Shown here piece by piece: positions 58,051 to 64,000 of a stretch of 64,000 bases of DNA; position 1 is the stretch's first letter, and each line of letters starts with the position of its first letter. The position numbers were made by a program, and so were the translations under genes. Source of the DNA: Aureimonas sp. Leaf324 (lineage in GTDB: Bacteria > Pseudomonadota > Alphaproteobacteria > Rhizobiales > Rhizobiaceae); assembly GCF_001423245.1 (NCBI RefSeq), contig NZ_LMOH01000002.1, positions 1 to 64,000 of the forward strand, read 5' to 3'. The notes beneath the pieces are model-generated. The model ran no database searches. It was not told the origin of the DNA and was given only the letters and a program-made list of their open reading frames with translations.

Positions 58051-59099
58051 AGGCGGACGGCCTTTCCTTCGCGCATCGACCGATCGGCGGCCAGCACCAC
58101 GGCGAGCGAGCGCACGGCGTCGTCCATGTGGCGGGTGAGATCCCTGTCTTCGCGGATGGCGTCGAGGACGAAGCGTTGCTCGGCATCGCAGAGCGCCTGG
58201 TGGCCCGGCTCGCCCGCCATCGAGACCATCTCGTCGTCGCGGGCGAAGAGGCCGTCCGGTCCTTGCGCGGCATGGTGGATGCGCAGGCGCTGGGTCTTCG
58301 TATGGGTGTCGATGTCGGCCGACTTCGCGCCCTCGTCCATGACGATCGAGACCGAGCCCCGGGGGCTCATCACGTCCTTCACGAAGAAGGCGGTCTCCGA
58401 GATCATCGGCCCCCAGCCCGCCTCGTACCAGCCGAGCGAGCCGTCTTCGAAAAGCACCTGGAGATGGCCGTAGTTGACTTGTGTCTTGGCGATCTCGTCG
58501 GACAGCCGAAGGCCCATGCCGCGCACTTCCACCGGCGCCGCGTCGGTGATCTGCAGCATGACGTCGAGATAGTGGACGCCGCAGTCCACCACCGGCGAGG
58601 TCGACTGCATCAGCCGCTTGTGGATCTCCCACGCCGCGCCCGCCGACTGCTGGTTGAGGTTCATGCGGAAGACGTACGGCCCCCCGAGGTCGCGCGCGCG
58701 CTTGATGAACTCCACCCAGGACGGGTGGTGGCGCAGGATATAGCCGACGACGAGCTTGCGGCCCAGTCGCTTGGCGGCATCGACCACGCGCTGAGCGTCC
58801 TCGACCGTGCCGGCGAGCGGCTTCTCGACGAAGACATGCGCGCCGGCTTCCATCGCGCGGATCGCAAGGTCGGCATGGCTGTCGGTGTAGGTGTTGATCG
58901 AGACGAGGTCGGGTTTGAGCGCCAGCCCCGCCTCGAAATCGGCCAGCATCGGATAGGCGCGCAGCTCGTCCGGCAGATCGACCGGCGAACGGTTGGCGAG
59001 GCCGACGATCTCGAAGCCGGGATCGGTGTGATAGGCGAGCGCGTGGCTGCGGCCCATCTGGCCGAGACCCATGACGAAGGTGCGGATCGGGGCGGTCAT
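58047..59099 (-). CDS. Gfo/Idh/MocA family oxidoreductase
   Basis: A 350-aa dehydrogenase. The NAD(P) fold TFVMGLGQMGRSHALAYHTDPGFEIVGLANRS and the family motif AGAHVFVEKPLAGTVEDAQRVVDAA are clear. The C-terminal part carries VVDCGVHYLDVMLQI, with the His and Asp expected near the active site. In the operon it probably oxidises or epimerises the imported sugar before or after phosphorylation. Both ends overlap neighbours (ATGA and GTGA). Confidence 0.87.
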   Translation of the reverse strand: MTAPIRTFVMGLGQMGRSHALAYHTDPGFEIVGLANRSPVDLPDELRAYPMLADFEAGLALKPDLVSINTYTDSHADLAIRAMEAGAHVFVEKPLAGTVEDAQRVVDAAKRLGRKLVVGYILRHHPSWVEFIKRARDLGGPYVFRMNLNQQSAGAAWEIHKRLMQSTSPVVDCGVHYLDVMLQITDAAPVEVRGMGLRLSDEIAKTQVNYGHLQVLFEDGSLGWYEAGWGPMISETAFFVKDVMSPRGSVSIVMDEGAKSADIDTHTKTQRLRIHHAAQGPDGLFARDDEMVSMAGEPGHQALCDAEQRFVLDAIREDRDLTRHMDDAVRSLAVVLAADRSMREGKAVRL

Positions 59100-59938
59100 T
59101 TCACGGCTCCCGCGGTGATGCCGGCGATCAGCTGGCGGGAGAACAGGAGGTAGAGGACGAGGACGGGCAGGATCGCCAAGGAGAGCGCGGCGAGCACCGC
59201 TTCCCAGTTCGTCACGAACTGGCCGAGGAAGATCTGGGCGCCGAGCGTCACCGTCTTGGTGCTCTCGCCGGGCGCGAGGATCAGCGGGAACCAGAGGTCG
59301 TTCCAGATCGGGATCATGGTGAAGACCGCGACGGTCGCGAGCGCCGGCCGGATCAGCGGCAGCACGAGGACGAAGAAGATCCGGTATTCCGACAGGCCGT
59401 CGATGCGCCCGGCGTTCTTCAGGTCGTCCGAGACGTTACGCATGAACTCCGACAGGATGAACACGGCGAGCGGCAGCCCTTGCGCGGTGTAGACGAGGAC
59501 GAGCGCCGTCAGGGTGTTCACGAGGCCCGCCGAGACCATCATCTGCAGGATCGCGACTGTGCCGAGCCGGATCGGCACCATGATGCCGAGCGCGAGGAAC
59601 AGGCCGAGGAAGGTGTTCAACCGGAACCGGTATTCCGACAGAGCGAAGGCCGCCATCGCCCCGAAGAGGAGCACGAAGAACAGGGAGCCGATCGTCACCG
59701 TCAGGCTGTTCTGGAAGTAGAGGAGGAAATCGCCCTGCGCGATCACCGTGCGGTAGCCGGCAAGGCTCGCCGTGGTCGGCAGCGGCGGCTCCAGGGGAGC
59801 CGCGAAGATCGCCCGGCGCGTCTTGAACGAGTTCATGACGATCACGAGGACCGGCAGGACCGAGATCAGGCAGTAGAGGAGGAGCGCTGCGTGGACGAAG
59901 CACAAGCGCAGGCGCTGGGCGGGGGCTTTCGGGGTCAT
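59096..59938 (-). CDS. Carbohydrate ABC transporter permease (MalG type)
   Basis: A 280-aa membrane protein from ATG 59938. Six helices and the EAA loop ELMRNVSDDLKNAGRIDGLSEYRIFFVLVLPLIRPAL (read here as FMRNVSDDLKNAGRIDG...LPLIRPAL). It pairs with the MalF-type permease 11 bases upstream in the operon. The open frame runs to 60280, but that part is antisense-like to the previous gene. Confidence 0.88.
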   Translation of the reverse strand: MTPKAPAQRLRLCFVHAALLLYCLISVLPVLVIVMNSFKTRRAIFAAPLEPPLPTTASLAGYRTVIAQGDFLLYFQNSLTVTIGSLFFVLLFGAMAAFALSEYRFRLNTFLGLFLALGIMVPIRLGTVAILQMMVSAGLVNTLTALVLVYTAQGLPLAVFILSEFMRNVSDDLKNAGRIDGLSEYRIFFVLVLPLIRPALATVAVFTMIPIWNDLWFPLILAPGESTKTVTLGAQIFLGQFVTNWEAVLAALSLAILPVLVLYLLFSRQLIAGITAGAVK

Positions 59939-59949
59939 CGGCGGCCGCC

Positions 59950-60888
59950 TCACATCTGGTAGCGGCGCATGCGCCGCTGGACGACGAACAGGTAGAACGA
60001 GACGCCGAGAAGGATGATCAGGAACATCGCCGTCGCCACCGCCGCGCCCATGTAGCGATCGCCCGCCTGCAGCTGGAAGCCGAAGAAGATGCGGTAGAGA
60101 TAGGTGCCGAGGATGTCGGTCGAAAAGTTCGGCCCGGCGAGCGCGCCCTGCATCGCGTAGATCAGGTCGAAGGCGTTGAAGTTGCCGACGAAGGTCAGCA
60201 CCCCGACGAGGCCGATTGTCGGCAGGATCAGCGGCAGCTTGATCTTGAAGAACTGCTTGAAGCCGGTGATCCCGTCGCATTCGGCGGCCTCGATCACCTC
60301 CGCGGGGATGGTGATGAGGGCTGCGTAGATCAGCATCATCGGAATGCCGACGAACTGCCAGATCGAGACCAGCGAGACGGCGGTCAGCGCATAGGCCTCC
60401 TGGCCGAGCCAGGGCGCGAAGAGCGACTTCAGGCCGATCGAGCCGAGGAGGTTCGGCGCGACGCCCCAGAGCGGCGACAGGAGGAGCTTCCAGAGAAAGC
60501 CGACGATCACGAAGGACAGGATGGTCGGCAGGAACAGCGCCGTGCGGTAGAGCGCGACGCCGCGAAGCCGCGGCACCGACAGGAGAGCCGCCAGCGCGAT
60601 GCCGATCGGGTTCTGGATCAGCATGTGGAGGATGAAGAAAATGACGTTGTTGCGCAGCGCGTTCCAGAACCCGTCGGAAAAGCGCGGGTCGCCGAAGAGG
60701 GTGCGGAAGTTGTCGAGCCCGACGAAGACGCGGTTTCCGTCGCGCACGTTCTCCAGCGCCAGAAGCAGCGTCTGCATCAGCGGCACGAGCATGACCACGG
60801 TGTAGACGAGAAGCGCGGGCGTCAGGAACACGGCGATGTGCCAGCGCGGGCGCGCCTTGAGGATTGGCGCCTCGGGGTCTTGCGTCAT
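59950..60888 (-). CDS. Carbohydrate ABC transporter permease (MalF type)
   Basis: A 312-aa membrane protein with six helices (AVFLTPALLVYTVVMLVPLMQ first) and the EAA loop IPAEVIEAAECDGITGFKQFFKIKLPLILPTI. It is partner of the MalG-type permease at 59096 and receives sugar from the binding protein at 60964. Confidence 0.9.
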   Translation of the reverse strand: MTQDPEAPILKARPRWHIAVFLTPALLVYTVVMLVPLMQTLLLALENVRDGNRVFVGLDNFRTLFGDPRFSDGFWNALRNNVIFFILHMLIQNPIGIALAALLSVPRLRGVALYRTALFLPTILSFVIVGFLWKLLLSPLWGVAPNLLGSIGLKSLFAPWLGQEAYALTAVSLVSIWQFVGIPMMLIYAALITIPAEVIEAAECDGITGFKQFFKIKLPLILPTIGLVGVLTFVGNFNAFDLIYAMQGALAGPNFSTDILGTYLYRIFFGFQLQAGDRYMGAAVATAMFLIILLGVSFYLFVVQRRMRRYQM

Positions 60889-60963
60889 CGGGGGCGCCTC
60901 AAGGCTGGCCGGTCGAGGAAGGAGAGGCGGCGCGGACGCCGCCTCTCGGCGTGGTTCGGGCGC

Positions 60964-62226
60964 TTACTTGGCGGCGGCCGGCTTGTACCAGCTGTCGAGG
61001 CCCTTCTGCAGCTTCTCGGCTGCCTGCGCCGGCGTCTCGGTGCCGTTGATCACGTTGGCGGACGCCGTCCAGGTCTCGTTCTCGAGGTTGGGCGTGCCGC
61101 GCGACAGGATCTGGTAGGTCGAGCGGATCGAGGACTGGCAGGTGCCCCGCCAGCCGACGATCTCCTTGGCGAGCGCGTTCTCGAGCGTCACCGGCTTGTC
61201 GATCAGCGGGAAGAAGCCCGGCGCGGCGTTGGCGTAGATCGTCGCGAACTCGGGGCTGGCGACCCAGGAGAGGAAGGTCTTGGCGGCCTCGGCGTTCTTG
61301 GAGGCGGCGTTGAGGCCGAGCGCGATGTCCGGGTGATCGGAGACGTAGCAGGTGTCGCCGGCGTTCTGGACCGGCGGCAGGAACGCGCCGATCTCGAAGT
61401 CGGCCTGCGCCTCGAAGGTCGCGATCTCCCACGAGCCGGCCGGATAGATCGCCGCGCGCCCGAGCGTGAAAAGGTTCTGGCTGTCGGGATAGGTCTGCGC
61501 CTGGAAGCCGTCGCCCATGTAGGGGCCCCACTTGGCGAGCGTCTCGAAGGGCTTCACCCAGTCGGGATCGGTCAGCTTCTGGGTGCCGGCGATCAGGGCT
61601 TTCCGGCCTTCCTCGCCCTTCCAGTCGTTCGGGCCGATGTTCTGGTAGCCCATGGTCGCGGCTTCCCACTGGTCCTTGGTGCCCATGGCCAGTGGCACGT
61701 AGGTGCCGTTCTCCTTGATCTTGTCGAGGAGGGCGAAGAACTCGGCTTCGGTCTTCGGCGGCTGGACACCGAGCTCCTCGAAGGCCTTCTTGTTGTACAT
61801 GAAGCCGTGCAGCACGGCGGCCATCGGCACGCAGAAGGTCTGCGAGCCGTCGTCGGTCGACCAGGCGGTGCGGGCGGCAGGCGTGAAGTTCTCCATGCCC
61901 GGCAGCTTCGTGAGGTCGGCGAGCTGCTTCTTCTCGTAAAGGCCGAGCGAGGCGTCGAACGGGCGGCAGGCGACGAGGTCGCCGGCCGAGCCGGCATCCA
62001 GCTTGGCGGCGAGCGCCGAGTTGTACTCGGTCGGCGCCGTCGGCGCGAAGGTCACCTTGATGTCGGGGTGCTGCGCCTCGAAGGCGGGGATGATCTTCTC
62101 CTGCCAGGTGGCGAGGTCGTCGTTGCGCCAGCTCTCGATGGTCAGCGTCGTCTGCGCCAGGGCCGAACCCGAGAGGGCGGCGAGCGCCGCCAGGGCCACC
62201 GAGGCTTTGAGGATGGTCGTCGTCAT
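60964..62226 (-). CDS. Extracellular sugar-binding protein (family 1)
   Basis: A 420-aa protein from ATG 62226 with GGAG six bases upstream. Signal MTTTILKASVALAALAALSGSALAQ, then a cluster B/MalE-like fold: TLTIESWRNDDLATWQEKIIPAFEAQHPDIKVTF, FMYNKKAFEELGVQPPKTEAEFFALLDKI, GRAAIYPAGSWEIATFE and NAASKNAEAAKTFLSWVASPEF. It captures the sugar for the permeases downstream. The ligand is inferred from murQ to be an amino sugar or muropeptide sugar. Confidence 0.9.
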   Translation of the reverse strand: MTTTILKASVALAALAALSGSALAQTTLTIESWRNDDLATWQEKIIPAFEAQHPDIKVTFAPTAPTEYNSALAAKLDAGSAGDLVACRPFDASLGLYEKKQLADLTKLPGMENFTPAARTAWSTDDGSQTFCVPMAAVLHGFMYNKKAFEELGVQPPKTEAEFFALLDKIKENGTYVPLAMGTKDQWEAATMGYQNIGPNDWKGEEGRKALIAGTQKLTDPDWVKPFETLAKWGPYMGDGFQAQTYPDSQNLFTLGRAAIYPAGSWEIATFEAQADFEIGAFLPPVQNAGDTCYVSDHPDIALGLNAASKNAEAAKTFLSWVASPEFATIYANAAPGFFPLIDKPVTLENALAKEIVGWRGTCQSSIRSTYQILSRGTPNLENETWTASANVINGTETPAQAAEKLQKGLDSWYKPAAAK

Positions 62227-62267
62227 GCCCGTCTCCTGTTGCATGCCCGAAGCGTTCGGGCGTCTTG

Positions 62268-63170
62268 TTATCGGCCGAGCTCTTGGAGGGCCCGGCGCAG
62301 GTGGCCCTTCGTGCGGGCAAGGCGTGCCCGCGCGTCGGAAAGGTCGGAGGCGCCGGCTGCCAGAAGCACGGCAGGCTTCACCTCGCCGCCAGCCTTCTCC
62401 AGCGCGGCGGCGGCGGTTTCGGGAGCGGTGCCGGCGGCGTCCGCCACCATGCGCGCGGCGCGCTCCAGCAGCTTGGCGTTGTCGGCGCGAAGGCTCACCA
62501 TGTGGCCGTCGTGGACATGGCCGCGGCGCACGGCGAGCGCGGTCGAGATCATGTTGAGGACGGCCTTCTGCGCGGTGCCCGCCCCCATGCGCGTCGAGCC
62601 GGCGACCACCTCGGGCCCGGTGTCGAGAAGGATAGCGACGTCGGCCGCGGCGAAGATCGGCGCGCCCGCATTGTTGGCGACGGCGACCGTCGCCGCGCCC
62701 GCTTCCCGTGCGGCTTGAAGGCCCGCGACGACGAAGGGCGTCGAGCCGCTGGCCGAGACGGCAAGGATGCAGTCGCACGCTCCGATCCCTGCCGCCTCGA
62801 CGTCGCGCCGCCCGGCCGCCGCATCGTCCTCCGGCCCGCCGGTGAAGTCGCGGACGATGTCGAGCCCGCCGGCGAGGATCGCGGCGAAGCGCTCGGCTGG
62901 CTCGCCGTAGGTCTGGGGGATTTCCAGTGCGTCGGCGAGCGCGATCAGCGCCGGGCTGCCAGCCGCGAGATAGACGAGGCGGCCGCCGCGATCAAGCGCA
63001 TCGGCCGCCAGCGCCACGGCCTCGGCGATCGCCGGCAGCGCCGCGTCGACGCTGGCGAGCGCCCGCACCTGGCCGTCGAGGAGACGGGCCAGCACCTCCT
63101 GCGAGGACCGCGCGTCGAGCCCGAGGGATTCGGGATGACGCTGTTCGGTGCGGCGAAGACCGGTCGTCAA
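62268..63170 (-). CDS. murQ: N-acetylmuramic acid 6-phosphate etherase
   Basis: A 300-aa SIS-domain enzyme: TEQRHPESLGLD at the N-terminus, LAAGSPALIALADALEIPQTYG, LAVSASGSTPFVVAGLQAAREAGAATVAVANNAGAP and the hallmark AGSTRMGAGTAQKAVLNMISTALAVRRGHVHDGHMVSL. It cleaves the lactyl ether of MurNAc-6-phosphate to GlcNAc-6-phosphate in peptidoglycan recycling. First gene of the leftward operon and divergent from the BadF-type kinase at 63589, which may make its phosphorylated substrate. Confidence 0.92.
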   Translation of the reverse strand: MTTGLRRTEQRHPESLGLDARSSQEVLARLLDGQVRALASVDAALPAIAEAVALAADALDRGGRLVYLAAGSPALIALADALEIPQTYGEPAERFAAILAGGLDIVRDFTGGPEDDAAAGRRDVEAAGIGACDCILAVSASGSTPFVVAGLQAAREAGAATVAVANNAGAPIFAAADVAILLDTGPEVVAGSTRMGAGTAQKAVLNMISTALAVRRGHVHDGHMVSLRADNAKLLERAARMVADAAGTAPETAAAALEKAGGEVKPAVLLAAGASDLSDARARLARTKGHLRRALQELGR

Positions 63171-63588
63171 GGTCGCACTCTCCTCGTCTGATCGCGACGC
63201 CGCAACAGGGTGTCGGAAGATCTAAGGGGAGGGGCCGTCCGGCCGGTCGCCGTTCCTCGAGCGGACACGACAAGGGTGTCGCGACCCCATCGGATCACGC
63301 CCGCGTCCTGCCCTTCGAATCACGGGCTCGGCCTCAGCCGACCCCTCCCTGTCTTTTGTTGCCGGGATCGTACCAACGTAAAACCATTTGTCCAGCGGGC
63401 CTCTGCAAGATTTTGCGACGGCCTTCGCAGCTGCGAACAAAGCGGGCAAGGATCGCCTCCATAATCCCTGAATCAGAGCGTTTGGACTGACATATCTGTA
63501 ATGGACCGTCCGTGAGAAAGGGGCTGGCGGGTTACCGACTCATGCCGTATAGCTCGATTGGTATTGTTTTGGTTTCTGTGGAGATCGC
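63171..63588. other. Divergent promoter region of murQ and the BadF-type kinase
   Basis: About 420 bases without a supported gene. It must hold both promoters. I see no convincing dyad operator; frames through it are antisense or Arg-rich and unsupported. Confidence 0.5.
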
Positions 63589-64000
63589 ATGGCCGACAGG
63601 TTGCTCGTGGGGGTCGACGGAGGCGGGACGAACTGCCGCGTGCGCGTCCGCAGCCTGGACGGGACGCTGGTCGGCGAAGCGCAGGGCGGCACCGCCAACG
63701 TCTTCGCCGGCCTCGACGCCGCGCTCGCCACGATCGTCGCCACCACCGAGCGGGCGCTGGCGACGGGTGGGCTCGGCGCCGCCGACCTCGCCCGATGCCA
63801 TGCCGGCCTCGGGCTCGCCGGGGCCAACGTCCCCTCGGTCGCCGAGGCCTTTCATGCGCGTCGCCTGCCGTTTGCCGCCGTCGGCCTCGAGACCGACGCC
63901 GTCACCGCCTGCCGCGGTGCGTTCGCCGGCGGCGAGGGCGGCATCGCGATCCTGGGCACCGGCACCGCCTACTGCGTGCGGGCCCGCGGCGCGCAGACGC
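63589..64000 (+). CDS. BadF/BadG-type kinase, probable N-acetylglucosamine kinase (partial)
   Basis: The first 137 residues only; the window ends inside the gene. ATG 63589 has GGAG five bases upstream. RLLVGVDGGGTNCRVRV is the family ATP-binding start, and GLGLAGANVPS, VGLETDAVTACRGAFAGGEGGIAILGTGTAYCVR follow the BadF/BadG/BcrA/BcrD-type sugar kinases (eukaryotic NAGK-like). Opposite murQ, it probably phosphorylates GlcNAc, MurNAc or a related sugar. Confidence 0.82.
   Translation, partial: MADRLLVGVDGGGTNCRVRVRSLDGTLVGEAQGGTANVFAGLDAALATIVATTERALATGGLGAADLARCHAGLGLAGANVPSVAEAFHARRLPFAAVGLETDAVTACRGAFAGGEGGIAILGTGTAYCVRARGAQT

Noticed and set aside
60625-62718. A 697-aa open frame on the plus strand
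   Set aside because: It is antisense to a permease and a binding-protein gene with full motifs. It is an Arg/Glu/Gly-rich shadow of GC-rich coding on the other strand. The same applies to the plus-strand frames at 46975-48504, 57058-58473 and 38254-39384.

Overview
The window reads as a 64 kb piece of a high-G+C alphaproteobacterium, most likely order Hyphomicrobiales (Rhizobiales). The pointers are a MucR-type regulator, HWE/HisKA_2 sensor kinases with single-domain receivers, a DUF3572 protein, sugar ABC operons and an initiator-tRNA integration site. About 1-31.5 kb is accessory in character. About 31.5-47 kb is an integrated mobile element. About 47-64 kb looks like ordinary chromosome with denser GC-ending codons.

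1-31.5 kb. An IS21-type end interrupts a decayed IS66 transposase. Then come an RTX protein likely exported by type I secretion, an HD-GYP protein, and a PhoB-type response regulator facing a hybrid kinase (sensor-HisKA-HATPase-REC-HPt). Divergent from that kinase is a mucin-like Ser/Thr/Pro/Ala-rich protein with phased direct repeats upstream. Small envelope and hypothetical genes follow, with a transglutaminase-like protein, a royal-jelly-family protein and an XRE regulator with a clear dyad operator. 17-26 kb is a signalling cluster: MucR, two HWE-type kinases each followed by a lone receiver, a MarR regulator and a sensor-GGDEF-GAF cyclase. A LacI regulator then faces a four-gene operon (sugar-binding protein, ATPase, permease, MBL-fold lactonase-like enzyme). 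Matching operator-like palindromes lie in the divergent promoter.

31.5-47 kb. The left marker is the 3' part of a tRNA-Thr(TGT), which supplies the stop codon of lacI. The right marker is the 3' part of an initiator tRNA-Met(CAT) with its terminator, directly after a tyrosine integrase. Between them are small cargo genes, an AAA ATPase fused to a TOPRIM/DUF4435-like domain (resembling a fused PARIS AriA-AriB defence protein), a tail module whose tape-measure gene has an in-frame amber codon, a VapE-type primase-helicase, six perfect copies of a 10-bp repeat beside it (candidate replication origin), and a cascade of five small genes joined by ATGA overlaps. An Arc-type repressor gene diverges from that cascade, and two 11-bp inverted operators sit between them 42 bp apart. 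No portal, terminase or capsid gene is visible, so this is either a phage satellite-like element or a strongly reduced prophage.

47-64 kb. A two-component system faces eptA-dgkA (lipid A phosphoethanolamine transfer and diacylglycerol recycling). Then come an SMP-30 lactonase-like protein, a second royal-jelly-family protein, an Lrp regulator facing a saccharopine-dehydrogenase-family enzyme, and a tightly overlapping operon read leftwards: murQ, sugar-binding protein, two permeases, Gfo/Idh/MocA oxidoreductase, ATPase, ROK kinase, cutC. It probably imports and catabolises an amino sugar such as a MurNAc or GlcNAc derivative. A BadF-type kinase starts divergently and is cut by the window end.
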